Positions 16,160 through 24,778 are shown, counted from the stretch's first letter. The stretch is 64,000 bases of DNA from Humidesulfovibrio sp. (GCA_031292175.1 JARLHQ010000006.1:1-64000); one strand, 5' to 3'. Numbers and translations: made by a program. Notes: generated by a model not told the origin, from the sequence alone.

Positions 16160-17779
16160 TCAGGAGCCAACGGCCGGGCCGTCGATGGACAGGCTCCACT
16201 TCTTAAGCAAGGCGTACAGGTGCGAACGGGAAAGCCCGGAAACCGCAAGGGCGCGCGGCACATCGCCCCTGGCGCGGCGCACCAGGGCCTCCATGTACCG
16301 CTGCTCCACGGCTTCCTTGCAATCTTTAAGGGTCTGGCCGGAGAACTGGCCGGGCAGAGCCCCGTGCGACGTCCTGCTGTCAGGGTCGACGTCGGGACCG
16401 GTGTCAGGACCGGCGCCAGGACCGGTGTCGGGGCCGGTGCCAGGACCGGTGTCGGGAGCGGTGCCAGGACCGGTGTCGGGGCCGGAGTTAGGACCGGCGG
16501 AGGGGGGGATATCCGGCGCAATGGCCGGAGTGATGTCTGGAGTGAAGGGGACGGGCTGGCCGGGGCGCTCCAATTGCGCGCCCTCCCCCGCCCTGCCCCG
16601 GCCCAGTTGGGCCTTGGCCACCTTGATGCGCACGTCCTGCGGCAGGTGCATGGCGTAGAGGGTGCGCTCCGGCCCGGCGGCCACGAAGGCGCGCTCCAGC
16701 ACGTTGAACAGTTCGCGCACATTGCCGGGCCAGCCGTAGCCCTCAAGCACCTGGAACACGTCCGGGTCGAAGCCCTTGAGGGGCGCGCCGTACTGTTCGC
16801 ACAGCTGGACCACGCGGAACACGCACAGGGGCTTGATGTCCTCCGGCCGCTCGCGCAGGGGGGGCAGGCTGATGGAGATGGTCTTGAGGCGGTAGAACAG
16901 ATCAGTGCGGAAGGCCCCCTCTTTGACCCGATCTTCGAGATCGCGGTTGGTGGCGGCCATGAGGCGGAAATCGCTCTCCAACTCCTGGCTGCCGCCCACG
17001 GGCCGGAAGCGGCGTTCCTGCAGCACGCGCAGAAAGGCCTTCTGCAGGTTGAGCGGCATCTCGCCCACCTCGTCGAGGAACAGCGTGCCGCCGTCGGCCA
17101 GTTTCACCAGGCCCACGCGGTCGCTGTCCGCGCCGGTGAACGCGCCCTTCTTGTGGCCAAAGAGCGTGCTCTCCACCAGGGTCTCGGTGAGGGCCGCGCA
17201 GTCCACCACCACGAAGGGCTTGGCCGCGCGCGCGCTGTTCGCGTGGATGGTGCGGGCGAAGAGTTCCTTGCCCGTGCCGGTCTCGCCGGTGATGAGCACG
17301 CTGGCCCCGGAACCGGCGGCCCCGGCCACGGCGTCGAAGCAGGCGCGCATGGACCGGCTCCTGCCGATCACGTCCTCCAGCACAAGCGCCACCGGGGCGC
17401 AGGCCCCGCGCTTGCCCAGGCGGTACTTGAGCGCGCGCTCCAGGGTGAGCATGGTGTCCTTGAGGGGGGAGGGCTTGAGCAGGTAGTCCCACACGCCGCC
17501 CTGGATGGCCAGCTCCGCGCCGTCCGGGTCGCCCCGGCCAGTCAGGATGATGACCTCCGGGGAGTCCGGCAGGGCCTTGATTTCGGAAAGGGCGGACAGG
17601 CCGTTGCCGTCGGGCAGGCTCACGTCCAGAAACACGACGTCAACGCCGCCCTGGCGCAGCCGGGCCAGGCCCGTGGCGATGGAGCCCACGGCTTCGCCAC
17701 TCATGCGCATGCGCCGCGTGAGGCTCAGTAAGGTCTCGCGGACCTCGGCGTCGTCGTCGATAATGAGAATGGTGCCCAT
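16160..17779 (-). CDS. Sigma-54-dependent response regulator (REC-AAA+-Fis HTH), probable lactate operon activator
   Basis: A 539-residue NtrC-type activator. The receiver domain (1-115) has the acidic pocket DDD at 8-10, phospho-acceptor D52 and K102. The AAA+ domain (about 135-380) has Walker A GETGTGKE (165-172), the sigma-54 contact loop GAFTGA (212-217) and Walker B TLFLDEVGEM. A Fis-type helix-turn-helix ends the protein (ALAVSGLSRSHLYALLKKW). Between AAA+ and HTH lies an unusual ~60-residue Gly-Pro-Asp-Thr repeat tract. The start at 17779 (MGTILIIDDD) has GGAG upstream. It lies just upstream of the lactate operon promoter on the same strand. No partner kinase is in the window. Confidence 0.93.
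   Translation of the reverse strand: MGTILIIDDDAEVRETLLSLTRRMRMSGEAVGSIATGLARLRQGGVDVVFLDVSLPDGNGLSALSEIKALPDSPEVIILTGRGDPDGAELAIQGGVWDYLLKPSPLKDTMLTLERALKYRLGKRGACAPVALVLEDVIGRSRSMRACFDAVAGAAGSGASVLITGETGTGKELFARTIHANSARAAKPFVVVDCAALTETLVESTLFGHKKGAFTGADSDRVGLVKLADGGTLFLDEVGEMPLNLQKAFLRVLQERRFRPVGGSQELESDFRLMAATNRDLEDRVKEGAFRTDLFYRLKTISISLPPLRERPEDIKPLCVFRVVQLCEQYGAPLKGFDPDVFQVLEGYGWPGNVRELFNVLERAFVAAGPERTLYAMHLPQDVRIKVAKAQLGRGRAGEGAQLERPGQPVPFTPDITPAIAPDIPPSAGPNSGPDTGPGTAPDTGPGTGPDTGPGAGPDTGPDVDPDSRTSHGALPGQFSGQTLKDCKEAVEQRYMEALVRRARGDVPRALAVSGLSRSHLYALLKKWSLSIDGPAVGS
16391..16500. repeat. Short tandem repeat coding for a Gly-Pro-Asp-Thr linker
   Basis: Within the activator gene, a unit close to GCCAGGACCGGTGTCGGG recurs several times with ~12/24-base periodicity. 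On the coding strand it spells alternating GPDTGPG and GPGAGPDTGP peptides between the AAA+ and DNA-binding domains. The repeats keep the frame, so length variation by slippage would change linker length without breaking the protein. Confidence 0.85.
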
Positions 17780-17840
17780 GCTGCGCTCCGAATACAGGTT
17801 TTCGCGCGCTGGTAGCAAACTACGGGCCAGACAACGCGGC

Positions 17841-17860
17841 GGGGAGGCCTAAGCCTCCCC
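17841..17860. terminator. Hairpin between helicase and activator genes
   Basis: GGGGAGGC-CTAA-GCCTCCCC is a perfect 8-bp stem. It lies 57 bases past the helicase stop on the minus strand and could terminate that transcript, but the minus strand lacks a T-run; only the plus side shows a short TTTC. Called with reserve. Confidence 0.45.
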
Positions 17861-17916
17861 TTTCGCGCTTCTACTATGATTATCTAGGGCAGTTGCGCCC
17901 CGGCGTCAATGGCGCT

Positions 17917-19440
17917 CTAGCGAGCGTTGGAGTTGGACGTGTTTGCGCCCTGGGGACGGGAATTGCCCTGAGGGCGGGCGCCCTGGGACTTCTGTCCCGG
18001 ACGGCCATAGCCCGGACGACCACCGGAGGGGCGGCCGTTGGACGGGCGGTCCGCACCGTAACGGCTGTTGCGGCCACGGTCGCCGTAGCCCGGAGCCGGA
18101 CGGTCGGAGGTGTAGATGTCGTCGCCGGGCTGCGGACGGTTGCCGTCGGCGTCACGCCTGTCCGAATTATCGGACCGGGGCGCGCCGTAGGCCGGACGCG
18201 GGGCGCGCTGCTGCGGACGCGGAGCGCCGTAGCCACCGCCACCGCCGCCGTAGCCGCCGCGACGGTCCATGACGGGCCTGTTGAATTCCTTGTCGGCCGC
18301 GGAGGGGCCTTCGTTGTAATCGAAGCCGTCGAGCTTCTTGCGGGTGAGCGGCTCGCGCAGCAGGCGCTCGATGGCGCGCACCATGGAGACGTCCTCGCCG
18401 GTGACGAAGGTGTGGGCCTCGCCCGTGCGGGCGGCGCGGCCCGTGCGGCCGATGCGGTGGGTGTAGGTCTCCGGCGTGCTCGGCACGTCGAAGTTCACCA
18501 CGTGGGTGATCTGGCTCACGTCGATGCCGCGCGCGGCGATGTCCGTAGCCACCAGGACGCGGTAGCGGCCGGAACGGAACCCGTCCATGGCCTCCTTGCG
18601 GCGGTTCTGGGAGAGGTTGCCCTGCAGCGCGGTGGACTTGTGGCCCAGCTTCTCCAGGTTCTCGGCCAGGCGCTTGGCGCGGTGCTTGGTGCGGGTGAAC
18701 ACCAGCACGCTGCCGTCGGTGTTGCGGTGCAGGAGCTCAAGCAGCAGCTTGGTCTTCAGGTGGTGCGACACCGGGTAGATGGCGTGGGACACGGTCTCCG
18801 TGGGGGCGCTGTTGCCCACGCGCAGGGTCTCCGGGTCCTTCAGGATGTCGCTTGCCAGGCTGCGGATGGCCTCCGGCATGGTGGCCGAGAAGAGCATGGT
18901 CTGGCGCTCTTTCGGCAGGCCCGCCAGAATCTTCTTGATGTCGGGCAAAAAGCCCATGTCGAACATCTGGTCGGCTTCGTCGAGCACCAGAGTCTCCACG
19001 GCGCCCAGGTCCACGGTGCGCTGTCCCATGTGGTCGAGCAGGCGGCCGGGGCAGGCCACAACGATGTCCGCGCCGTTGCGCAGGGCGTTGATCTGGCGGC
19101 TCATGTTCACGCCGCCGTACACGGTGGTGCTGCGCAGGCCGGTGGCGCGCGCCAGGTCCAGGGCGGCCTCGTGGATCTGCTCCGCCAGCTCGCGCGTGGG
19201 GGCCAGGATAAGGACGCGCACGCGGCGACGGTTGCCCACGGGCTGCTTCAGCAGCTTGGTGATGATGGGCAGCAGGAAGGCAGCGGTCTTGCCGGTGCCG
19301 GTCTGGGCCAGGCCCATGAGGTCGCGTCCCTGCATGACGGCGGGGATGGCGCACTCCTGGATTGGCGTGGGGGTGGTGTAGCCCAGTTTGGCGATGTTGC
19401 TCAGAACGATGGACGGAAGGCCGAAGGAATCAAAAGTCAA
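17917..19440 (-). CDS. rhlE: DEAD-box RNA helicase, RhlE type
   Basis: An ATP-dependent RNA helicase of about 507 residues. The core (1-~370) has Q-motif PTPIQ, AQTGTGKT (motif I), PTRELAEQ (Ia), DEAD as VLDEADQMFD (II), SAT (III), ARGIDVSQITHVVNFD (V) and HRIGRTGRA (VI). The tail (~385-507) is a low-complexity Arg/Gly/Tyr/Pro RNA-binding extension. The best start is TTG at 19440 (reading as MTFDSFGLPSIVLSN) with AAAGGA six bases before it; an ATG at 19488 in the same frame lacks a ribosome-binding site. It probably acts in ribosome assembly or RNA turnover, often in the cold, which fits the long leader described separately. Confidence 0.92.
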   Translation of the reverse strand: MTFDSFGLPSIVLSNIAKLGYTTPTPIQECAIPAVMQGRDLMGLAQTGTGKTAAFLLPIITKLLKQPVGNRRRVRVLILAPTRELAEQIHEAALDLARATGLRSTTVYGGVNMSRQINALRNGADIVVACPGRLLDHMGQRTVDLGAVETLVLDEADQMFDMGFLPDIKKILAGLPKERQTMLFSATMPEAIRSLASDILKDPETLRVGNSAPTETVSHAIYPVSHHLKTKLLLELLHRNTDGSVLVFTRTKHRAKRLAENLEKLGHKSTALQGNLSQNRRKEAMDGFRSGRYRVLVATDIAARGIDVSQITHVVNFDVPSTPETYTHRIGRTGRAARTGEAHTFVTGEDVSMVRAIERLLREPLTRKKLDGFDYNEGPSAADKEFNRPVMDRRGGYGGGGGGYGAPRPQQRAPRPAYGAPRSDNSDRRDADGNRPQPGDDIYTSDRPAPGYGDRGRNSRYGADRPSNGRPSGGRPGYGRPGQKSQGARPQGNSRPQGANTSNSNAR

Positions 19441-19916
19441 AGTAAGTCCTTTGTAAAGAGGGGCCGCGCAGCGCAAAGGGCGCACCAAAACGGCGGCGAA
19501 GAGCTTATCGAGTGCGGACGCTGCGGGCCGGGACAGGATGGCTCAATCGGGGCGTATGTCATTCGGCGGATGATCTGAGGATTTTTGTGGCGGGCTGTGC
19601 AGCATTGCCGCGCCTCTCAAGAACGTAAGCCGTGCCGGGGATTGCCCCCGAACTAGGGGTATGTAAGTGGTGCGGAGATGGATGTCAAGGGGAGAAAAAC
19701 TTAGCGGCTTTATTTCTTCAAATCGATTGGGCATGGGCCCAACGTCAGAGCCCACTTCAATATCTTCACTATATATGAGCCATATGCGGCAGTTAAGTTA
19801 GTTTTGATAATTTTCCAGCTGTAATATTGTTAGCCTGTCATGCAGGCGCAAGTCAATCGAGCATGGGGTTCATTCATCCTGCTCCATTGGGGCTCGGACC
19901 CTGCTGGAAGGTGTCT
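19441..19916 (-). promoter_or_regulatory. Helicase promoter and long 5' leader
   Basis: On the minus strand, TTGACA (19683-19688), a 17-base spacer and TACATA (19660-19665) form a good -35 with a fair -10. Transcription would begin near 19653, giving a leader of ~210 bases before the TTG start, with GC-rich inverted repeats in it. Long leaders are common for cold-regulated RNA helicases. The part from about 19700 to 19916 is AT-rich, lies past the CDF stop, and shows no gene that I can support. Confidence 0.6.
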
Positions 19917-20882
19917 TTACTTCCCTTGCTGACCGGTGTGGACCATCCTGCACAATATGTCGTTCTCCCCGCAGGCCAGATGCTCGAACTCGAACACCGC
20001 ATGGAGGATATGAAACTTCTCGGCCAGCAGGCCTCTGAGCTGTTCGGCCAGATGCTTGGTTTCCGAAAGAGCCTGCTCCGGCACCACAACATGGCAGGTG
20101 AAGGAATAGGTGTCCGGCCCGATGTTCCAAACGTGCAGGTGGTGCGCATTCTCGACGCCGGAGACAGCTTCGAGCTCACGGCGCACCGTTTCCAGCTCCA
20201 TGCCCGGCGGCGTGCCTTCCATGAGGATGCGCGCGGCCTGGATCAGAATGGGCCAGGAACTCTTGATGATGAACGCGACGATGAAGAACGAGAGCACCGC
20301 GTCGAGCCAATACCAAGGGCGATAGAGCATCACGAGACCGCCGATGAGCACGGCCACCGAGGTCAGCAGGTCGGCCAGCATGTGCAGCATGGCCCCGCGC
20401 GCATTCAGGCTGTGCTCCGCCTCCCGGCGCAGGAAGAGGAAGGAGACCCCATTGCCGATCACGCCGATGGCGGCAAGCGCGGCCACCAGCCCGCCAGAGA
20501 TATGCTCTGGCGGAGACTGAAGCCGGACGGCAGTCTCAAAGAGAATGAACAGGCAGACGCCAAAGATGAGCGCGACGTTGAGCAACGCCGCGAGCACCTC
20601 GACCCTGCGGTACCCGAAGGTGTAGTCTTCCGTGGGATCCTTCTTGCCGATGCGGTGGGCCACGTAGGCCACCAGCAGGGAGGTGAAGTCGCCGAGGTTG
20701 TGCACGGCATCGGAGATGACAGCCATGCTCTGGGCCATGATGCCGCCGACAATTTGGCATAGGGGGATGAACAGATTCAACCACATGGCCAGACGCAGGC
20801 TCCGGCCTACGGAATCATCCACCACCGTGATGGAGCCATGTTGATGCCCACATCTAGAACCATGCTCTTCGTGCTCAGCCAT
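19917..20882 (-). CDS. Cation diffusion facilitator (CDF) metal exporter
   Basis: A 321-residue inner-membrane exporter of zinc or similar divalent metals. Six membrane segments cover about 30-220. The metal-site pattern HNLGDF (in AVISDAVHNLGDFTSLLVA) and the second HMLADLLTS are the paired His/Asp motifs of CDF transporters. The cytoplasmic C-terminal domain (about 225-321) has the HHLHVWNIGPDTYSFTCHVV metal-sensing fold. A short His-rich N-terminus (GSRCGHQHGS) also suggests metal handling. The start at 20882 has an ideal AGGAGG six bases upstream. It is the last gene of the ArsR-controlled series, 32 bases after the CcdA gene. Confidence 0.93.
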   Translation of the reverse strand: MAEHEEHGSRCGHQHGSITVVDDSVGRSLRLAMWLNLFIPLCQIVGGIMAQSMAVISDAVHNLGDFTSLLVAYVAHRIGKKDPTEDYTFGYRRVEVLAALLNVALIFGVCLFILFETAVRLQSPPEHISGGLVAALAAIGVIGNGVSFLFLRREAEHSLNARGAMLHMLADLLTSVAVLIGGLVMLYRPWYWLDAVLSFFIVAFIIKSSWPILIQAARILMEGTPPGMELETVRRELEAVSGVENAHHLHVWNIGPDTYSFTCHVVVPEQALSETKHLAEQLRGLLAEKFHILHAVFEFEHLACGENDILCRMVHTGQQGK

Positions 20883-20914
20883 ATCGCCTCCTGACATCAG
20901 CCTTGTGCGCCATT

Positions 20915-21631
20915 TCAACCTATGCTCGACTCCAGAAAGGGCCGGGCGATGAAGTAGATGCCGAGCAGCCCGACGCACACGCCCGCGGCGCGGCGCACCC
21001 ACTGGCTGCCGCCGGAGAACACCTTCTGTTCCATGATGCGCCGGGCCAGGGTCGCGGAACTGCCCGCGATGACGATGGGCAGGCAGTGGCCCAGGGCGAA
21101 GGCCAGAATCAGCCCCACGCCGGTGAGCATTTGGTCCTGCACGGTGATGACGGCCAAAAGCGGTGCCAGGAAGCCGAAGGTGCAGGAGCCGGACAAAAGC
21201 CCGTAGCCAAGGCCCATGACGAGCGCCCCGGAAATGCCCCGGACCTTGAGCCGGGATAGGAGGCCGCCGGAGAGCTTGCAGGTGGCCACACCCAACATAT
21301 CCAGCGCCACGTAGACGAGCACCAGGCCCACGGCGATGCTCCAGTAAGGCCCGACATCGCCGAGCATGCGGCCCAGGAGGGAGCAGACCACGCCCACAAG
21401 GGCGATGGTGATGAACAGCCCGGAGGTGAAAGCGATGGCGTAGCGCGCGGCCTCCCGGCCTTCCACCAGCTTGCCCTGCCCGGCCACGTAGCCCACGATG
21501 AGCGGGATGCTCGCCAGATGGCAGGGGCTGAACAGCACGCTCACGAGCCCCCACAGGAAAGCGCCCGCGTAGGCCACGGTGGAACCCCCGGTCATCCAGG
21601 CGTTCACGGCCAACAGAAACTGATCGAACAT
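20915..21631 (-). CDS. CcdA/DsbD-type transmembrane thiol-disulfide electron carrier
   Basis: A 238-residue protein with about six membrane segments of the CcdA family, which carries reducing equivalents from cytoplasmic thioredoxin to periplasmic thiol proteins. The two functional cysteines are visible in FSPCHLASIPLIVGY (near residue 36) and SGSCTFGFLAPLL (near 155), each in the expected Pro-flanked membrane context. It directly follows the gene for a secreted thioredoxin-like protein (13 bases away), so the pair would act as a split DsbD. Whether it serves cytochrome c maturation or the metal/thiol cluster cannot be told; context favours the latter. Confidence 0.9.
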   Translation of the reverse strand: MFDQFLLAVNAWMTGGSTVAYAGAFLWGLVSVLFSPCHLASIPLIVGYVAGQGKLVEGREAARYAIAFTSGLFITIALVGVVCSLLGRMLGDVGPYWSIAVGLVLVYVALDMLGVATCKLSGGLLSRLKVRGISGALVMGLGYGLLSGSCTFGFLAPLLAVITVQDQMLTGVGLILAFALGHCLPIVIAGSSATLARRIMEQKVFSGGSQWVRRAAGVCVGLLGIYFIARPFLESSIG

Positions 21632-21644
21632 GGTGAGAGTCCCT

Positions 21645-22007
21645 TTACTTCGCCAGCAGCTTGTTCAGCTGGTCGGTGATGGCCATTTTATCCATGAAGC
21701 CCTCGTGCCGCATGACCTCCTTGCCCGTCTTGTCAAAGAATATCTGGGTGGGGATGGCGCGTATGCCAAAGCGCTTGGCCGGTCCGTCGTCCTCACGCAC
21801 GTCAAGGAACACCACGGCGGCTTTGCCCCGATATTCCTTCTCCAACTCGGCGAGGATGGGCGCCATCATCTTGCAGGGGATGCAGGTCTTGGCACCCAAA
21901 TCCACCACGGTGACCAGGCCCTTCACGGGGTCGGCCTGCGGCGAGGCGGCAAGGGCGGCAGTGGCGGAGAACAGACCGAGCATCAGCATCAACAGCAATT
22001 TCTTCAC
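21645..22007 (-). CDS. Secreted thioredoxin-like protein
   Basis: A 120-residue periplasmic thioredoxin-fold protein. The start is GTG at 22007 with GGAG six bases before it, giving a signal peptide (KKLLLMLMLGLFSATAALA, cleavage likely before ASPQ). The mature part has the active site CIPC (in DLGAKTCIPCKMMAPIL), the cis-Pro loop GIRAIPTQIFFD and a normal thioredoxin C-terminus. It pairs with the CcdA-type carrier encoded next to it, which would keep it reduced. A CIPC site rather than CGPC suggests a redox potential different from cytoplasmic thioredoxin. Confidence 0.9.
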   Translation of the reverse strand: MKKLLLMLMLGLFSATAALAASPQADPVKGLVTVVDLGAKTCIPCKMMAPILAELEKEYRGKAAVVFLDVREDDGPAKRFGIRAIPTQIFFDKTGKEVMRHEGFMDKMAITDQLNKLLAK

Positions 22008-22056
22008 GTGAATCTCCAAGCGGTTAGAGGTTGGCAACGCCTTGTAATCAAAGCCG

Positions 22057-22773
22057 TCATTGAGCGGTCTTCGCAATCAACTCGACGACAAGCGGGTACA
22101 AATTCCCGGCAATGATTTGCGCGCCTTTCTCGTTCGGGTGCGCGCCATCAGGCTGGATGAATTCCTGTTTTCCAAAGATCCCGGTCCCGAGGAGCGGGTA
22201 CAAGGTGGCGTGATGCTTTGCGGCCTGGCGTGGAAAGACCGCGGCGAACGCGTCACGGTACTCGGGGCTCTTGCCGCGCACAGCGCGCGCGCCAATCAGC
22301 AGAATCTTGGCCCCTTCGGCCTGTATCCACGTGAGCATGGCGTCCAGATTCTCCTCGACCTGCGCGGGGTCTTTACCTTGCAGCCCGTCATTGGCGCCCA
22401 GCGCAACGATGACGATATCCGGGCGGGATGGAGCTGCCGACGGGAAATATCCAGCCAGGCGTGCGCGCCCTTCCGCCGTGGTGTCTCCGCTGACGCCGGC
22501 GTTGATGACCTTCACCGCGTGGCCGCCCTTGCGCAGCAGGGACTCAAGCACGCTGGGGAAGGACTGCTCGCTAGGCAACCCGTAGCCCGCCGTGACGCTG
22601 TCGCCCAGAGCGAGGATGGTGACCACGCGAGGAGCCTGCGCCGACGCTACGGAACCAGGCTCGGCGGCCAGGGCTGCGCTGGTGGAGAAGAGGCTGAACG
22701 CGAACAGCAACAGTACGAATGCCGCCACTACGAATGTATAAGCGCGACGCAGCGCCAGACGAACAATCCACAT
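22057..22773 (-). CDS. tesA: SGNH-family arylesterase / lysophospholipase (TesA-like)
   Basis: A 238-residue secreted esterase. A hydrophobic signal or anchor segment lies at about 10-33. Block I is ILALGDSVTAGYGL (nucleophile Ser), block II has GVSGDTTAEGRARL, block III is VALGANDGLQG and block V is DGAHPNEKGAQ with catalytic Asp and His, so all SGNH residues are present. The start was set at 22773 (MWIVRLALRR); a longer frame reaches 22809. It lies between the TauE/SafE and thioredoxin genes on the same strand, but its role in that cluster is unclear; it may be a passenger. Confidence 0.9.
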   Translation of the reverse strand: MWIVRLALRRAYTFVVAAFVLLLFAFSLFSTSAALAAEPGSVASAQAPRVVTILALGDSVTAGYGLPSEQSFPSVLESLLRKGGHAVKVINAGVSGDTTAEGRARLAGYFPSAAPSRPDIVIVALGANDGLQGKDPAQVEENLDAMLTWIQAEGAKILLIGARAVRGKSPEYRDAFAAVFPRQAAKHHATLYPLLGTGIFGKQEFIQPDGAHPNEKGAQIIAGNLYPLVVELIAKTAQ

Positions 22774-22791
22774 ACGTGTGCCTTTTTGTCT

Positions 22792-22821
22792 CGCTCCGCC
22801 CCACCACAACGGGGCGGAGCG
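22792..22821. other. Strong 11-bp hairpin before tesA
   Basis: CGCTCCGCCCC, an 8-base loop and GGGGCGGAGCG form a perfect 11-bp stem in the gap between the exporter and tesA genes. No T-run follows on the minus strand, so it is unlikely to be a simple terminator; it may protect or separate parts of the message. Confidence 0.6.
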
Positions 22822-22870
22822 GATGTGTTCAAAATGCCAGCAATGTTATTGCCGCAAGGTCACAATTTCG

Positions 22871-23785
22871 TCACCAGACCATGATGCCTAAATAGCTAGT
22901 GATGAACTTGACGGAGACGTAGAGAAAATACAGACCAAAAATGAGCTTGAGCGTGTTCGGCTTGAACTTCTTGATCACCGCCGCGCCGATCTGCGCGCCC
23001 ACCACCGTGCCCGCCGCCAGCACCAGCCCTGCGCCCAGCGCCACGTAGCCTTGGGCCAACTTGATGCCGCCCCCGACGATTGCCAGCGGGATCATGGTCG
23101 CCAGGGAGGTGCCCATGGTGATGTAGACGGGAGCGCCGAAGAGATAGATGAGCCCCGGCACCAGGGCGTAACCGCCACCCAGACCGACGATGCCGGTCAA
23201 AAGGCCGATGACTGCGCCGAACACGGTCATCCCGGCCCGGTGCTCCGGGATGGAGTCGCCTTCACGCTTCGGCATCGCGCCCAGGCCCAGCCCCTCGCGG
23301 CTCATGCGCAGGGCCGGCCACAGGAACGCCAGCCCGAGGATGAGCCCAAGCAAGGCCACATGGGCCGTCAACAGGGTGAACAGCCAGGAGCCGACAAGCA
23401 CGCCCAGGATGCCGGACACGCCGAGGATGGTGGTGGCCCGCATATCCAGGTTCTTGCGCACGAGGTGCGCGTAGCCGCCGGAAACCGCCGTGAAGATGAC
23501 AGCGAAGAGGGTCGTGCCCACGGCGATGGGCGCGGGATAGCCCATCCAGAAATGGATGGCGGGCAACATGACGCTGCAGCCGCCCGTGCCGATGATGCCG
23601 CCAAGGAAGCCCGCCGCAAGTCCGATGATCGCCAGGGCCGTCCCGGTTGTCGCGGTGACGGCGGGGAGGCCGTCGCCCACGGCGGAGCCGGAGGAAATGG
23701 CCACTGCCGCAGCGGCCACGATGACCGCCAGCAGAATGGCTGTTGGTATATATTTGCGCCAGGAACCCTCAGATGTCGTTTCCAT
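22871..23785 (-). CDS. TauE/SafE-family (TSUP) sulfite/organosulfur exporter-like membrane protein
   Basis: A 304-residue inner-membrane protein with about eight or nine membrane segments in two repeated halves. The paired motifs AAGFLGGIIGTGGCSVMLP (near 55-75) and GLLTGIVGLGGGYALVPGLIY (near 195-215) are the family signature. Members export sulfite, sulfoacetate, thiosulfate-like or related anions. The start at 23785 (METTSEGSW) has GGAGG six bases upstream; the longer frame runs into the preceding gene. It lies 80 bases after the MauE/DoxX-like gene. The substrate is unknown; the thiol-redox neighbours favour a sulfur compound. Confidence 0.88.
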   Translation of the reverse strand: METTSEGSWRKYIPTAILLAVIVAAAAVAISSGSAVGDGLPAVTATTGTALAIIGLAAGFLGGIIGTGGCSVMLPAIHFWMGYPAPIAVGTTLFAVIFTAVSGGYAHLVRKNLDMRATTILGVSGILGVLVGSWLFTLLTAHVALLGLILGLAFLWPALRMSREGLGLGAMPKREGDSIPEHRAGMTVFGAVIGLLTGIVGLGGGYALVPGLIYLFGAPVYITMGTSLATMIPLAIVGGGIKLAQGYVALGAGLVLAAGTVVGAQIGAAVIKKFKPNTLKLIFGLYFLYVSVKFITSYLGIMVW

Positions 23786-23865
23786 TGCTTCCTCCATGCG
23801 TTGCGCAAAGCATTCCGCATTGGTGGAGCGCCAGGGGCCGGGCCATGCCCGGAGGAGCCCGGAAC

Positions 23866-24291
23866 TCATCCTTCGACACTCCGTCGGTTCGAGCCCGCAG
23901 TGCGGAGCAGGCTCAGAGCCAGCGTGGCCATCAGGCCGTGACCGAGCAAATGCACGGAATTGAAGCGCCGCCCCAATTCCAGCCAGCGCAGGCACAGGCA
24001 GTCCACATCGGCGCCCTGGGCCAGAGCCCAAGCGAGGGAGGCCAGGGCACCAGTGGAAAGCAACGCCGTCACGCTCAATGCAGAGCGCTGGCAGAAACCG
24101 AAAGCGAGCAGGCTGCCGAGGGCCATCTCGACGAAGGGCAGCCCCATGCTGACGGGCAGCACCAGAGGCTCCGGGACCATGCCATAGCTCGCAACGACGC
24201 GGACGAACTGCTCCGGCAGGCTCACCTTGATGAGACTGCCTGTGAGCAGTGCGCCCCCGAGGAGCAGACGGCAGAGGTCCCGAAGCTTCAT
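23866..24291 (-). CDS. MauE/DoxX-like small membrane protein
   Basis: A 141-residue protein with four predicted membrane helices, matching the MauE/DoxX fold: LLLGGALLTGSLIKV, an amphipathic PEQFVRVVASYGMVP loop, then three more helices and a conserved-looking cysteine pair DVDCLCLRW between helices. MauE-type proteins are thought to assist disulfide or thiol chemistry of exported proteins. The start at 24291 (MKLRDLCRLLL) has an AGGA site; upstream extension in the same frame overlaps the DGC gene. It sits between the DGC-domain and TauE/SafE genes. Confidence 0.75.
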   Translation of the reverse strand: MKLRDLCRLLLGGALLTGSLIKVSLPEQFVRVVASYGMVPEPLVLPVSMGLPFVEMALGSLLAFGFCQRSALSVTALLSTGALASLAWALAQGADVDCLCLRWLELGRRFNSVHLLGHGLMATLALSLLRTAGSNRRSVEG

Positions 24292-24316
24292 GTCCTGTCC
24301 CGCCTGTCCAATCCGT

Positions 24317-24754
24317 TTAGGCCTTGCCGGAGCAGCCGCAGAATGCGCTCGCCGCGCCGACAGAGGCAGGGTCCTCAGCGTCGTTGCCTTCACGCGCGGC
24401 GTCCTTGATGCGCTGCACATCTTCTTCCCGCACGATGAGCTGCGGGTCTTTGACCTTCTCAATGCCCAGAGCCGTAGCGACGACATAGCGCCCGGGCGTG
24501 ATGCCTTCGCGGTCCAGAATGGCCTTGGCGCAGCCCACGGGGCAGCCGTCGAGCACGACCATCTCCTCCACGTCTCGCGCGGACTGAACAAAGCCCTGAA
24601 GCCCGGCGCCGATGCCGACCAGGCAGTACATCTTGCCGTAGCCCTCGCGGGTCAGCTCCACGGCCGCCTGGTTGGTGGCCTGGCCTACGTTGGACCCGCC
24701 GGAACAGGCCAGAATCATCCGCTGCTTTGAGGAAGAACAACAACTCTTGGACAT
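24317..24754 (-). CDS. DGC-domain putative zinc-binding protein
   Basis: A 145-residue, cysteine-rich cytoplasmic protein: CC at the N-terminus, ILACSGGSNVGQ at 14-25, the diagnostic LDGCPVGCAKAI near 68-79 and CGCSG at the extreme C-terminus. The DGC family is annotated as putatively zinc-binding and is often encoded beside small thioredoxins and ArsP-like permeases. The biochemical role is not established. It lies 24 bases after the mini-thioredoxin gene and 25 before the MauE/DoxX-like gene, so it is part of the ArsR-controlled unit. Confidence 0.82.
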   Translation of the reverse strand: MSKSCCSSSKQRMILACSGGSNVGQATNQAAVELTREGYGKMYCLVGIGAGLQGFVQSARDVEEMVVLDGCPVGCAKAILDREGITPGRYVVATALGIEKVKDPQLIVREEDVQRIKDAAREGNDAEDPASVGAASAFCGCSGKA

Positions 24755-24778
24755 ATGCCTCTCCTTGCTCGCGCGCGG

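Noticed and set aside
16391-16500. CRISPR-like repeats
   Set aside because: The repeats are short, contiguous, in frame within the activator gene and have no unique spacers.
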